DNA from: Burkholderiales bacterium PBB2
GTDB lineage: Bacteria > Pseudomonadota > Gammaproteobacteria > Burkholderiales > Burkholderiaceae_C
DNA: 64,000 nucleotides
Direction: 5' to 3'
NCBI GenBank assembly: GCA_002255955.1
Contig: NKIM01000012.1
Coordinates: 1-64,000, forward strand
The position numbers and the translations under genes were made by a program. Positions 17,233 to 26,447 of this stretch are shown here, piece by piece. Every line of letters starts with the position of its first letter. Position 1 is the first letter of the stretch. Under the pieces are notes generated by a model, which saw only the letters and a program-made list of their open reading frames with translations, had not been told where the DNA came from and did no database searches.

Positions 17233-18500
17233 AGATCCTGCTCATCAACCATTACGCCGGCTCACCTCAGCACGGCATGGAGTTCCGCCCCTTCTACCTG
17301 GCGCGGGAATGGGTGCGCATGGGTCACCAGGTGCTGATCCTGGGTTCGGTGAAATCCCATGTGCGCGCCAGCGAGCCGCAGCCGGGCGTGCAGATCATCG
17401 ACGGCGTGCATTACTGCTGGTATGACACGCCCGAGTACCAAGGCAATGGGCTGGGGCGCTTGCGCAATATCGGGTCCTTTTGCCGCCAAGTCTGGGGCGA
17501 TGGCAAGAACCTGGCCGAGGGTTTCCAGCCCGATGCGGTGATCGCGTCCAGCACCTACCCCATGGACATCTGGGTGGCGCGCAAGATTGCGCGTCTGGCC
17601 CGCGCGCAGCTGGTCTACGAGGTGCACGACCTCTGGCCCCTGTCGCCGATCGAGCTCTCGGGCATGTCGCCGTACCATCCCTTTGCCATGCTTTGCCAGA
17701 AGGCCGAGAACGACGCTTACCGCGATGCCGATGTGGTGGTCTCCATGCTGCCCAAGGTGCATGAGCACATGGCCGCCCATGGCCTGGATCTGGGCAAGCT
17801 GCACATCGTGCCCAATGGCATTGCGCTGGATGAGTGGTCCGGCACGGCGCCGCCCGCGCCGCTGGAGGGCGAGCTGGCCGCGCATCTGGATGCCTTGGCG
17901 GCGCAGGGCCTGCTGGTGCTGGGCTATGCGGGCTCGCACGGCCTGCCCAATGCGCTCGATGTGCTGCTCGACGCCGCCCGCCTGCTGCAGCAGGCGCCCG
18001 AGGGCAGCCCGGCTCGGCGTGTGGCCATCGTCATGGTCGGCGGTGGCCACGAGAAGGCCCGCCTGCAGGCCCGCGTGGCGGCCGAGGGCCTGAGCCAGGT
18101 GCGCTGTTTCGATGCCATCCCCAAGGCCCAGATCCCCGCCTTGCTGGCTCGCTTTGACATCGCCTACATCGGCTGGCAACGCACGCCGATCTACCGCTTC
18201 GGCATCGCACCCAACAAGCTGATGGATTACATGATGGCGCGCCGGCCCGTGCTGCATTCGGTGGAGGCCGGCAACGACCCGGTGCGCGAAGCGGGCGCCG
18301 GCCTGACCGTGCCGCCGGAGGACGCGCAGGCGGTGGCCGATGGCGTGCTGCGCCTGGCGGCCCTGAGCGCGGCGGAGCGCGCCGCCATGGGCGAGCGTGG
18401 CCGCGCTTTTGTATTGGCCGAGCACAGCTATCCGGTGCTGGCGAGGCGCTTTCTGTCTGCTCTGGCGCCTAAGGCTGAGGGCGAGGGGCCACGGCCATGA
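17229..18500 (+). CDS. Glycosyltransferase family 4, WbuB-like
   Basis: A 423-aa GT-B enzyme. The N-terminus MKILLINHYAGSPQHGMEFRPFYLAREW resembles WbuB-type transferases, and EVHDLWPLSPIELSGMS is the inter-domain motif of this group. The C-terminal donor site includes FGIAPNKLMDYMMARRPVLHSVEAGNDPV. It is coupled to the preceding glycosyltransferase (ATGA overlap) and to the methyltransferase downstream (4-bp overlap). Acceptor and donor are not known. A second WbuB-like enzyme stands at the end of the minus-strand arm, paired there with L-FucNAc genes. Confidence 0.78.
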   Translation: MKILLINHYAGSPQHGMEFRPFYLAREWVRMGHQVLILGSVKSHVRASEPQPGVQIIDGVHYCWYDTPEYQGNGLGRLRNIGSFCRQVWGDGKNLAEGFQPDAVIASSTYPMDIWVARKIARLARAQLVYEVHDLWPLSPIELSGMSPYHPFAMLCQKAENDAYRDADVVVSMLPKVHEHMAAHGLDLGKLHIVPNGIALDEWSGTAPPAPLEGELAAHLDALAAQGLLVLGYAGSHGLPNALDVLLDAARLLQQAPEGSPARRVAIVMVGGGHEKARLQARVAAEGLSQVRCFDAIPKAQIPALLARFDIAYIGWQRTPIYRFGIAPNKLMDYMMARRPVLHSVEAGNDPVREAGAGLTVPPEDAQAVADGVLRLAALSAAERAAMGERGRAFVLAEHSYPVLARRFLSALAPKAEGEGPRP

Positions 18501-19213
18501 TCCAGCGCCAGACCGAGCTCGACGCCATCGCCCAGCGCTACCAGCGCCGCGCCGCGGCCGGCCTGGGCGATCGCTACAGCTTGCTGCGGCCCGAGGTCTG
18601 GCAGATGCTGCAGGAGCGCCAGCGCGCCTTGCTGCGCGAGCTGGCGGTGCGACCCGGCGCCGTGGCGGACTGGCGGCTGACCGAGGTGGGCTGTGGCGCC
18701 GGTGGCAATTTGCTGGAGTTTTTGCGCCTGGGCTTGCGGCCCGAGCATCTGCAAGGCGTCGAGTTGCTGCCCGAGCGGCACGCCGCTGCGCGCGAGTTTC
18801 TGCCCGCGGCGCTGCAGCTGCACCTGGGCGATGCCTCGGCGGCGGCCATCGAGGCACAGAGCCAGGACTTGATCCTGCAGTCCACGGTGTTCTCCTCGAT
18901 TCTGAGCGACAGCGTGCAGCAGGCTGTGGCCCAGGCCATGTGGCGCTGGCTCAAGCCGGGCGGCGCCGTGCTCTGGTATGACTTCATCGTCGACAATCCA
19001 CGCAATGCCGATGTGCGCGGCGTGCCGCTGGCGCGTGTGCGGGCCCTGTTCCCTGAGGCGGAGTCCGTCCGCTGGCAACGCCTGACCCTGGCGCCGCCGC
19101 TGGCGCGCTGGGTTTGCCGCCTGCATCCGCAGGCCTACAGCTGGTTCAACAGCATCCCCTGGCTGCGCACCCATGTGCTGGCTGTGATCGAGAAGAAAAC
19201 GTCGTCTGTCTGA
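18497..19213 (+). CDS. Class I SAM-dependent methyltransferase
   Basis: A 238-aa Rossmann-fold methyltransferase. Motif I is [19 protein letters not shown] with the acidic end of strand 2 at [12 protein letters not shown]; motif III-IV is [15 protein letters not shown] and [11 protein letters not shown]. By context it probably methylates a sugar of the polysaccharide (O-methylation or chain-end capping), but substrate class cannot be told from sequence. It overlaps the preceding glycosyltransferase by 4 bp and is followed at once by the aminotransferase gene. Confidence 0.75.
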   Translation: MIQRQTELDAIAQRYQRRAAAGLGDRYSLLRPEVWQMLQERQRALLRELAVRPGAVADWRLTEVGCGAGGNLLEFLRLGLRPEHLQGVELLPERHAAAREFLPAALQLHLGDASAAAIEAQSQDLILQSTVFSSILSDSVQQAVAQAMWRWLKPGGAVLWYDFIVDNPRNADVRGVPLARVRALFPEAESVRWQRLTLAPPLARWVCRLHPQAYSWFNSIPWLRTHVLAVIEKKTSSV

Positions 19214-19214
19214 A

Positions 19215-20393
19215 ATGTCCGCCATGAGTGAGTCGCCCCTGCCGTTCCTGCCCTTTGCCTTGCCCGAAATTGGTGAGGACGAGATCCATGAGGTGGTGGA
19301 CACCTTGCGCTCCGGCTGGGTGACCACCGGCCCCAAGGCCAAGCGCTTCGAGCAGGACTTCGCTGCCTTCCTTGGCGAGCCCGAGATCGAGTGCATCGCC
19401 GTCAACTCCGCCACCGCCGGCCTGCATCTGGCGCTGGAGGCCATGGGTATCGGCCCCGGCGATGAAGTCATCACCACCACCCACACCTTCACCGCCACCG
19501 CCGAGGTGGTGCGTTATCTGGGTGCGGACGTGGTGCTGGTGGACATCGACCCCGCGACCCTCAACATCGATCCGCGCCTGGTCGAAGCCGCCATCACGCC
19601 CCGCACCCGCTGCATCATCCCGGTGCATTACGCCGGCCTGGCGGTGGACATGATTGCCATCCTGGACATTGCCCGCAAGCACGGTCTGCGCGTGCTGGAA
19701 GACGCCGCCCATGCCCTGCCCACCACGCTGGAGAAGGAGCTGATCGGCACCATGGGCAGCGACGCCACGGTGTTCAGCTTCTACGCCAACAAGACCATGA
19801 CTACGGGCGAGGGCGGCATGCTGGTGACGCGCAATGCCGAGCTGGCCAAGCGGGCCAAGGTCATGCGCCTGCATGGCATGAATCGCGATGCCTTCGATCG
19901 CTTCACCGCCAAGGTGCCCAGCTGGTACTACGAGATCGTGGCCCCGGGTTTCAAGTACAACCTGACCGATATCGCGGCGGCGCTGGGCATCCACCAGCTC
20001 AAGCGCATCCAGGCTTTTCAGGCACGGCGCGAGCAGATCGCGGCGGCCTACAACGAGGCTTTTGCGGACCTGCCTTTGATCTTGCCGCCCCAGGCGGTCG
20101 AGGGCGATGTGCACAGCTGGCATCTCTATGTGCTGCGCCTCAGCGATGCGGCCAAGATCGAACGAGACGCCTTCATCGAGGCCATGTTCGCCGCCGGCAT
20201 TGGTTGCAGCGTGCACTACATCCCCTTGCATCTGCAGCCCTACTGGCGCGATCGCTACGGTCTGACGCCCGAGCAGTTCCCGCATGCGCAAAAGGCCTAC
20301 GAGCGCAGCTTCAGCATCCCGCTCTACACCGCCATGAGCGATGCCGATGTGCAGCGCGTGATTGCGGCAGTCCGCCGCATCGCCCTCGCTTGA
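19215..20393 (+). CDS. DegT/DnrJ/EryC1/StrS aminotransferase (UDP-4-keto-sugar type)
   Basis: A 392-aa PLP-dependent sugar aminotransferase. The Schiff-base Lys is in [16 protein letters not shown] and the acidic cofactor residue in [10 protein letters not shown]. The [11 protein letters not shown] context groups it with aminotransferases acting on 4-keto sugars (PglE/ArnB-like) rather than with wlbC at 13080, from which it diverges strongly. With the CapD/WbpM-type dehydratase two genes downstream it can form UDP-2-acetamido-4-amino-2,4,6-trideoxyhexose. An alternative ATG at 19224 removes three residues. Confidence 0.8.
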   Translation: MSAMSESPLPFLPFALPEIGEDEIHEVVDTLRSGWVTTGPKAKRFEQDFAAFLGEPEIECIAVNSATAGLHLALEAMGIGPGDEVITTTHTFTATAEVVRYLGADVVLVDIDPATLNIDPRLVEAAITPRTRCIIPVHYAGLAVDMIAILDIARKHGLRVLEDAAHALPTTLEKELIGTMGSDATVFSFYANKTMTTGEGGMLVTRNAELAKRAKVMRLHGMNRDAFDRFTAKVPSWYYEIVAPGFKYNLTDIAAALGIHQLKRIQAFQARREQIAAAYNEAFADLPLILPPQAVEGDVHSWHLYVLRLSDAAKIERDAFIEAMFAAGIGCSVHYIPLHLQPYWRDRYGLTPEQFPHAQKAYERSFSIPLYTAMSDADVQRVIAAVRRIALA

Positions 20394-20423
20394 ACGCCTC
20401 GCTGGACCGGATGCTTCACCACC

Positions 20424-21017
20424 ATGGCCAAGCGCTTGTTTGATGTGTTCTGCGCGGGCCTGGGGCTGCTGCTCCTGTCGCCGCTGTGGATCCTGGTGGC
20501 GATCTGGATCAAGCTCGATTCGCCTGGCCCGGTGCTGTTCCGGCAGGAGCGGGTGGGGCGCTTTGGCAAACCGTTCTTCATCCACAAATTCCGCAGCATG
20601 CGGGTGGATGCGCCGGCCTTGGGCCCGCAGATCACGGTCGGGGATGACCCGCGCATCACACGCAGCGGCCGCTTTCTGCGCGCCAGCAAGATCGACGAGT
20701 TGCCGCAGCTCTGGGATGTGTTTCGCGGCGCCATGAGCCTGGTCGGGCCCCGGCCCGAGGTGCCTCGCTATGTGGCGCTGTACACGCCGGCGCAGCGCGA
20801 ATTGGTGCTGTCGGTGCGGCCGGGCATCACCGATCCGGCCTCATTGCAGTTCCGCCATGAGAGCGAGATCCTGGCCCGCGCGGCCGACCCGGAGCGCGAG
20901 TATGTCGAGGTCATCCTGCCCGCCAAGTTGCGCATCGCGGGCGACTATGTGCGAGACGCCAGCGTCTGGGGTGATCTGCGCCTGATCCTGGCCACGCTCG
21001 GCGCTCTGCGCCACTGA
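20424..21017 (+). CDS. Small monotopic phosphoglycosyl transferase (PglC/WcaJ-type sugar transferase)
   Basis: A 197-aa bacterial sugar transferase domain without the extra N-terminal helices of WbaP/WcaJ. It has one N-terminal re-entrant helix (FCAGLGLLLLSPLWILVAIWIKL), the string GKPFFIHKFRSM, the catalytic Asp-Glu dyad in KIDELPQLWDV, and GPRPEVPRY. These enzymes start a repeat unit by moving a sugar-1-phosphate from UDP-sugar to undecaprenyl phosphate. Small PglC-like forms often use UDP-diNAcBac-type sugars, matching the adjacent aminotransferase and dehydratase. A second, unrelated initiating enzyme (WecA-like) lies at 39350. Confidence 0.85.
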   Translation: MAKRLFDVFCAGLGLLLLSPLWILVAIWIKLDSPGPVLFRQERVGRFGKPFFIHKFRSMRVDAPALGPQITVGDDPRITRSGRFLRASKIDELPQLWDVFRGAMSLVGPRPEVPRYVALYTPAQRELVLSVRPGITDPASLQFRHESEILARAADPEREYVEVILPAKLRIAGDYVRDASVWGDLRLILATLGALRH

Positions 21018-21082
21018 AGCCGATCTGCGGTCTTTGCTGAATTGCCCAGCCCACCACAATAAAAAGAAACAGAACCTCTGCC

Positions 21083-22966
21083 ATGAATTGGTTGTCTCTT
21101 GATGCCTTCCTGACCCGCATCCGGCCACAGCGTGAGGCCCTGGCCTTGCTGCTGGACCTGGCCGTGGTTGCTCTGGCCTGGCAGGCCACCTACCTGTTCC
21201 GTTTGGGTTTTGAGCGTTGGTTCAGTGTGCGCCCGGGCTATGACCACTGGGTGCTGCTCGGCTTTGTGCTGCTCTATGCCCTGGTGCTCAAGGGCCTCAA
21301 GGTGCCCAAGGGCATGTGGCGTTTCTCGGGCTTTGGTGAGGTTCAGCGCCTGGCCCTGGCCTGCCTGATCGCCGGCCTGATCGGCGCCACCCTGGTCTTG
21401 ATGGCCCAGCTCAGCAAGGTGCCGCGCGCCGTGCTGGCGCTGCATCCACTCTTTGCGTTGATGGGCCTGGCCATGCTGCGCATGGGCTACCGCATGCTGT
21501 ATGAGCACATGCGCAGCCGCATCAGTGGCAGCGCGCAGGAGCAGCGTCGTGCCTTGGTCATGGGCGCGGGCGATGCCGGGCGCCTGTTGGTGGCCGGCAT
21601 ACAGCACAGCCAGGGTTGGGTGGTGGTGGGCTATCTGGACGATGCGCCCGAGAAGCGGGGCGCGCGTGTCGGCGGCGTCCCGGTGCTGGGCGGTCTTGAG
21701 CAGGTCAAGCAATTCTCCGAACTGCACGGCATCACCCACCTGATCGTGGCCATGCCTGCGGCGAGCACGGCCCAGCGCCGCCGTGCCCTGGACCTGGCGG
21801 CTCAGGCCGGCCTGCCGGTGCTGACCGTGCCCAGCAGCCAGGAACTGCTGGCCGGTCGCAACGTCGATCAGGTGCGCGACATCGAGCCCGAGGATCTGCT
21901 GGGCCGCGAGCCGGTGGAGTTGGACGAAGGCGGCATCAGCGAATGCCTGAATGGCAAGGTGGTCTTGATCACCGGCGCGGGCGGCTCCATCGGCTCCGAG
22001 CTGTGCCGGCAAGTGGCCCGTTATGGCCCCTCCAAGATCGTGCTTTACGAGCTCTCAGAGTTCGCGCTCTACACCATCGAGCAGGAGCTCGGCGAGAAGT
22101 TCCCCCACATCCCCCTCGTGCGCCTCGTCGGCGACGTGAAGGACCTGGAGCACTTGCGCTACGTCTTCGGTAAGTACAAGCCCCAGATCGTCTTCCATGC
22201 GGCGGCCTACAAGCATGTGCCCCTGATGGAAGAAGAGAACGCCTGGGCCTGCCTGCGCAACAACACCCTCGGTACCTACAACGCCTGCCAGGCAGCGGCT
22301 GAGCATGGCGTCGAGCGCTTTGTGCTCATCAGCACCGACAAGGCCGTCAACCCGACCAATGTGATGGGCGCCACCAAGCGCGCTGCCGAACTGGTCATCA
22401 GCCATATGGCCAGCGAATGCGAAAAGAAAGGTCAGCCCACCAAGTTCATGGCTGTGCGTTTCGGCAATGTTCTGGGCTCCAGCGGCAGCGTGATCCCCAA
22501 GTTCAAGGAACAAATCGCCAAGGGCGGCCCGGTGACGGTGACGCACCCGGACATCACGCGTTACTTCATGACGATTCCGGAGGCGGCGAGGTTGGTGGTG
22601 CAAGCCGGGTCTCTTGGCGAATCAGGGCAAGTCTTTGTGCTCGATATGGGCGAGCCCGTGAAGATTGCCGATTTGGCACGGACGATGATTCGAATGAGTG
22701 GCAAGGATCTTGGCTCAATCCGAATCGAGTTTTCGGGTCTGCGCCCGGGCGAAAAACTGTACGAAGAGTTGCTGGGCGACGGCGATACGACGCTGCCGAC
22801 ACGGATCGCAGCGCTGCGCATCGCCCGGCTGGGTGAGCGTGTTGCAGATGACGGTACCGTGGAGATCTTGCTGGCAGCGCTCGGGGAGGGTGGCAGTACC
22901 GGAGAGGGTGCGGCCACACGGGCACTGCTGGCGGGCCTGCCGTTCAGCTACAGCGGCCGAGTGTGA
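21083..22966 (+). CDS. Membrane-bound nucleotide-sugar 4,6-dehydratase, CapD/WbpM/PglF type
   Basis: A 627-aa protein with four N-terminal membrane helices (about 15-130), a nucleotide-binding middle domain (VMGAGDAGRLLVAGI) and a C-terminal SDR domain (VLITGAGGSIGSELC). The active site reads STDKAVNPTNVMGATK, with Met in place of the SDR Tyr, as known for WbpM-like dehydratases. It should convert UDP-GlcNAc to the 4-keto-6-deoxy sugar. From roughly base 22560 codon use changes visibly (more ATT, CGA, TCA and CTT), suggesting a recombinant 3' end. Its stop directly abuts that of the convergent glycosyltransferase. Confidence 0.9.
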   Translation: MNWLSLDAFLTRIRPQREALALLLDLAVVALAWQATYLFRLGFERWFSVRPGYDHWVLLGFVLLYALVLKGLKVPKGMWRFSGFGEVQRLALACLIAGLIGATLVLMAQLSKVPRAVLALHPLFALMGLAMLRMGYRMLYEHMRSRISGSAQEQRRALVMGAGDAGRLLVAGIQHSQGWVVVGYLDDAPEKRGARVGGVPVLGGLEQVKQFSELHGITHLIVAMPAASTAQRRRALDLAAQAGLPVLTVPSSQELLAGRNVDQVRDIEPEDLLGREPVELDEGGISECLNGKVVLITGAGGSIGSELCRQVARYGPSKIVLYELSEFALYTIEQELGEKFPHIPLVRLVGDVKDLEHLRYVFGKYKPQIVFHAAAYKHVPLMEEENAWACLRNNTLGTYNACQAAAEHGVERFVLISTDKAVNPTNVMGATKRAAELVISHMASECEKKGQPTKFMAVRFGNVLGSSGSVIPKFKEQIAKGGPVTVTHPDITRYFMTIPEAARLVVQAGSLGESGQVFVLDMGEPVKIADLARTMIRMSGKDLGSIRIEFSGLRPGEKLYEELLGDGDTTLPTRIAALRIARLGERVADDGTVEILLAALGEGGSTGEGAATRALLAGLPFSYSGRV

Positions 22967-24193
22967 TCACGGAGCGGCGGGGTTGGCCAGCCAGACCTCG
23001 AGTTGCGACATCAGGGCACTGCGTTTGAAGTGCGTTGCCCCAAAGCGTTGACCGCGTGCTCCCATGTGGGCGCGCTCCTCTGCCGAGAGGTTTGCCAAAG
23101 CTTTTGCTTGCTCGGCCAGTGCTTGTGCATCCCCGGACGGTGCCACGAGGCCTGCGCCAGACTCTTGGATCACACGAGCACCTTCGCCGTCGAGCATACC
23201 CAGCAGCGGCTTGCCTGCAGCGAGGTAGCTCTGCACCTTGCCTGGAATGGTCATGGCGAATATCGGCTCTGCCTTCAATGACACCAGCAGTGCATCGGCC
23301 CCCGCAAAAAAGCTAGGCATGCGCTCCACCGGGTAGCGCCCCAGCATGAACACGGTCTCGGTCAGTCCCAGGCGAGCAATGTCTTGGCGTACTTGTGGTG
23401 CCGCACGCCCATCTCCGACGATCAACCAGTGGATGTCGGGGCGGTCGCGCGTCAAGGTCGCCGCAGCCAGAAGCGTCGGAAAATCCTGTGCATCTCCGAT
23501 ATTGCCCGCGAACAGGAGATTGAATCGACCTCGATGAGGCTCGAGTTCGGGTGCCGGCTCAGGCGCTTTTTCGTTGGCATCGAACACTTCCTCCGACCAC
23601 TGCGGGAAGTAGCGAAAACGTTGGGCGGACCCTTCCCAGCGGCTGATAGGCTCCGCGAACGCTCGTGATTGCCCCAGGATGAGATCGCAGCGACGGTAGA
23701 TGAATCGGCACAGCAGGCCAACCGCCTTCAGCGCCCGATCGGACTTGACCATCCCGACAGCCTTCAGCGTATCGGGCCAGAGATCGAGCACCCACATAGA
23801 CAAAGGCGCCCGCTTGATCCACTTCAAGACGATGGCCGGCAGCGCAGATGTGATGGGGGACGTCTCAAAGACGAAAATCGCGTCGAAGCGTCGACCGCGT
23901 AGCAGCCAGGGGCCACTCAGGCACCCCCAGAAAACAAAACTCCAGTAGTTGAGCAGCAGCTTGAAACTGCCTTTGCCTCGCGGACGCAAGGGAACACGGA
24001 GGATGTCTGCTCCTGCGTAACTCGAGAACCTGGATGGGCTGGCGGCAAACTCGGGGAGAAGCTCCCCTTCGGGATAGTTTGGGCGCCCAGTCAGGACTGT
24101 GACTTCATGTCCGCGTGCCGTGAGTTCGGAGACGACTTCGTTGACACGAAAGGTCTCCGGCCAGAAGTACTGGCTGACAACAAGAACCTTCAA
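22967..24193 (-). CDS. Glycosyltransferase WbuB/WbjE-like (L-FucNAc transferase candidate)
   Basis: A 408-aa GT4 enzyme. The track ORF starts 60 codons earlier, inside capG. The family begins with (M/L)KVLVVSQYFWPETFRVNE, so the TTG at 24193 is the likely start, 8 bp after the capG stop. Motifs: GRPNYPEGELLPEF, VLDLWPDTLKAVG, LFAGNIGDAQDFPTLL and donor-site PGKVQSYLAAGKPLLGM. In E. coli O26 (fnlABC-wbuB) and P. aeruginosa O11 (wbjBCDE) the same gene order holds and this gene is assigned L-FucNAc transfer, so I infer that role. Last gene of the minus arm. Confidence 0.8.
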   Translation of the reverse strand: MKVLVVSQYFWPETFRVNEVVSELTARGHEVTVLTGRPNYPEGELLPEFAASPSRFSSYAGADILRVPLRPRGKGSFKLLLNYWSFVFWGCLSGPWLLRGRRFDAIFVFETSPITSALPAIVLKWIKRAPLSMWVLDLWPDTLKAVGMVKSDRALKAVGLLCRFIYRRCDLILGQSRAFAEPISRWEGSAQRFRYFPQWSEEVFDANEKAPEPAPELEPHRGRFNLLFAGNIGDAQDFPTLLAAATLTRDRPDIHWLIVGDGRAAPQVRQDIARLGLTETVFMLGRYPVERMPSFFAGADALLVSLKAEPIFAMTIPGKVQSYLAAGKPLLGMLDGEGARVIQESGAGLVAPSGDAQALAEQAKALANLSAEERAHMGARGQRFGATHFKRSALMSQLEVWLANPAAP

Positions 24194-24200
24194 TGTCGGA

Positions 24201-25334
24201 TCACTCGTAGCGACGCCAGACGACGCGCTGCACATAGTCCGTATAGCTGTGGACGATGCGTACCACCTTGTCTGACACGTTGGGCATGCTGTAGTCGGCG
24301 ACTTGACGCAGCGAGCGCTCCGCGCCGCGAACTTGTGTATCGAGGATGGCCATCGCTTGGCGCACTCGATCAAGTTCCAGCCCGACCATCATCACTGAAG
24401 CCTCTTCCATGCCCTCGGGGCGCTCATGTGCCTCTCGAAGGTTGAGCGCCGGGAAGTTCAGGATCGACGATTCTTCAGTGATGGTGCCGCTGTCCGACAG
24501 CACAGCCTTGGCGTGCATCTGCAGCTTTACATAGTCATGAAAGCCAAGCGGTTTGAGCAGGCGGACCTGGGGGTGAAAGTTGACGCCCATCGCACTGATG
24601 CGCTTCTGCGTGCGTGGGTGCGTCGAGACGATGACAGGGAGGCCATGGTCCTCGGCCAAACCATTGAGCACCTGGCACAACTTGGTGAAGCTGCGATCCG
24701 ATTCGATGTTCTCTTCTCGGTGCGCGCTGATCACGAAATAGCGGCCGGGCTCTACACCCAAACGCGCCAGTGCATCGGATGCGTCGATGCGATCGCGATA
24801 GTGCGTGAGGACTTCGAACATCGGGCTGCCGGTCTTGATGACCTGATCGGGTGGCAGACCCTCGCGCAGAAGATACTCACGCGCAATGTCGCTGTAGGTC
24901 AGATTGATGTCGGCAGTGTGGTCAACGATTCTGCGGTTGGTTTCTTCTGGCACGCGCAAGTCGAAACAGCGGTTGCCAGCTTCCATGTGGAAGATAGTGA
25001 TCTTGCGGCGCTTGGCTGGAATCACAGCCAGGCAACTGTTGGTGTCTCCTAGCACCATCAGGGCTTCTGGCTGCTCTTGTTCCAGAACCTTGTCGACGGC
25101 GATGATCAGGTTGCCAATGGTTTGCGCAGCATTGGCGCCGGCACTGTTGAGAAAGTGGTCAGGCTTGCGCACTCCCAGATCGTCGAAAAAGACCTGGTTG
25201 AGCTCGTAGTCGTAGTTCTGCCCGGTGTGCACCAACACATGGTCGCAATGCTCATCCAAGCGCGCCAGGACGCGCGACAGACGGATGATTTCAGGGCGAG
25301 TACCGACGATCGAAACGATCTTTAGTTTTTTCAT
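24201..25334 (-). CDS. capG: UDP-L-FucNAc synthase, CapG/FnlC/WbjD (UDP-GlcNAc 2-epimerase family)
   Basis: A 377-aa GT-B-like non-hydrolysing 2-epimerase. The strings VGTRPEIIRLSRVLARLDEHCDHVL-type N-terminus, HMEAGNRCFDLRVPEETNRR and FHDYVKLQMHAKAVLSDSGT match the CapG/FnlC/WbjD branch closely. It inverts C2 of UDP-L-PneNAc to give UDP-L-FucNAc, the third step after CapE and CapF. It overlaps capF by 4 bp. It is the only 2-epimerase in the window, so a WbpI/WlbD-type epimerase for the diacetamido uronic acid is either absent, elsewhere, or replaced by side activity of this enzyme. Confidence 0.88.
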   Translation of the reverse strand: MKKLKIVSIVGTRPEIIRLSRVLARLDEHCDHVLVHTGQNYDYELNQVFFDDLGVRKPDHFLNSAGANAAQTIGNLIIAVDKVLEQEQPEALMVLGDTNSCLAVIPAKRRKITIFHMEAGNRCFDLRVPEETNRRIVDHTADINLTYSDIAREYLLREGLPPDQVIKTGSPMFEVLTHYRDRIDASDALARLGVEPGRYFVISAHREENIESDRSFTKLCQVLNGLAEDHGLPVIVSTHPRTQKRISAMGVNFHPQVRLLKPLGFHDYVKLQMHAKAVLSDSGTITEESSILNFPALNLREAHERPEGMEEASVMMVGLELDRVRQAMAILDTQVRGAERSLRQVADYSMPNVSDKVVRIVHSYTDYVQRVVWRRYE

Positions 25335-26446
25335 GCTTGCTGCACCTTCTCCGCCACTGTGTCAGGATTCTGCCGGTCGAAGATTTCGTTGGCCCAAACC
25401 ATCACAAGCAACTCGTCATCGCCGACGTTGGTCACGTTGTGAGTCCAGCCTGGAATGGTTTCGACGATGCGGCCTTCGCCGCCGCGAGTGGTGATTTCGT
25501 GGGTCTCGTTCGTGATGATGTGGCGGAAGCCGAAGCTGGCGGTGCCCTTCATGACCAGGAACTTCTCAGTCTTTGTGTGGTGATAGTGCTCACCCCGGGT
25601 GATACCCGGGAACGCCGTGAAGTAGCCGAACTGGCCGCTGTCGGTGGTTTTGAGCATCTCGACGAACACGCCGCGCGGATCCGCATGCCGAGCCACCTGG
25701 TATTCGAAGGCTGGCAGCGGCAGGAAGCTCACATAGGTCGCGTACAGCGCGCGGGTCAAGCCGGTGCCCACGCGCTCGGAAACCATGTTCTCGCGGCTGG
25801 CGTGGAATGCTCGGATTTGGTTGGCCAAGGTGCCGACTGTCGTGTCGTACTCGGGGCCGGCCTGAACCAAACCAGAAGCAGGCGCTCCGTCTTCGAGCAG
25901 CGCTACGAAATGGCGAACCACATCATCGATGTAGATCAGCTTGAGTGCGGCGTCAGGCGCGTTGACCACGATGGGCTCGCCTCGCGCAATGTTGTGGCAA
26001 AAAGTGGCCACTGCCGAGTTGTAGTTCGGACGAGACCATTTGCCAAAGACATTGGTCAAACGGAATACATGCACGGAAGCTCCGGTGCGTGTACCGTAGG
26101 CGTACAAAGCGTCCTCGGCGGCTCGCTTGCTCTGGCCATAGGGGTTGTCAAGGCCGGCCTGTGTGGACGAGGCGTACACCACACCAGGAGGCGAGGGCAG
26201 CGAAGCCATCGCGTCACAGAGGCGGCGTGTGAAGTCGTGGTTGCCAGTGCTGAACTCAGCAGGATCCTGCGGGCGATTGACGCCCGCGAGGTGGAACACG
26301 CGTTCGACGCCCGTCAACAGAACAGGCAATTCAGTCGGCGCTACGTCGTGGGGAATCAGGACAAGGTCCCGGTGACCCAACTCCTGGAGTCGAACTTGTA
26401 GATTGCGGCCGATGAAACCACGGCCGCCGGTCAATGCGATGCGCAT
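25331..26446 (-). CDS. capF: UDP-2-acetamido-2,6-dideoxy-hexulose epimerase/reductase CapF (FnlB/WbjC)
   Basis: A 371-aa two-domain enzyme: an N-terminal SDR domain (MRIALTGGRGFIGRNLQ) and a C-terminal cupin domain with metal-binding His residues (GEHYHHTKTEKFLVMKG). This SDR-cupin fusion is specific to CapF, in which the cupin does 3-epimerisation and the SDR does NADPH reduction at C4, yielding UDP-L-PneNAc. The track ORF starts 12 codons early. The ATG at 26446 has a near-ideal GGAGGA ribosome site that lies across the end of capE. The gene also overlaps capG by 4 bp. Confidence 0.9.
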   Translation of the reverse strand: MRIALTGGRGFIGRNLQVRLQELGHRDLVLIPHDVAPTELPVLLTGVERVFHLAGVNRPQDPAEFSTGNHDFTRRLCDAMASLPSPPGVVYASSTQAGLDNPYGQSKRAAEDALYAYGTRTGASVHVFRLTNVFGKWSRPNYNSAVATFCHNIARGEPIVVNAPDAALKLIYIDDVVRHFVALLEDGAPASGLVQAGPEYDTTVGTLANQIRAFHASRENMVSERVGTGLTRALYATYVSFLPLPAFEYQVARHADPRGVFVEMLKTTDSGQFGYFTAFPGITRGEHYHHTKTEKFLVMKGTASFGFRHIITNETHEITTRGGEGRIVETIPGWTHNVTNVGDDELLVMVWANEIFDRQNPDTVAEKVQQA

Positions 26447-26447
26447 A

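Noticed and set aside
17262-18857. 531-aa minus-strand frame opposite the WbuB-like glycosyltransferase
   Set aside because: Shadow frame without motifs; sense frame carries GT4 signatures.
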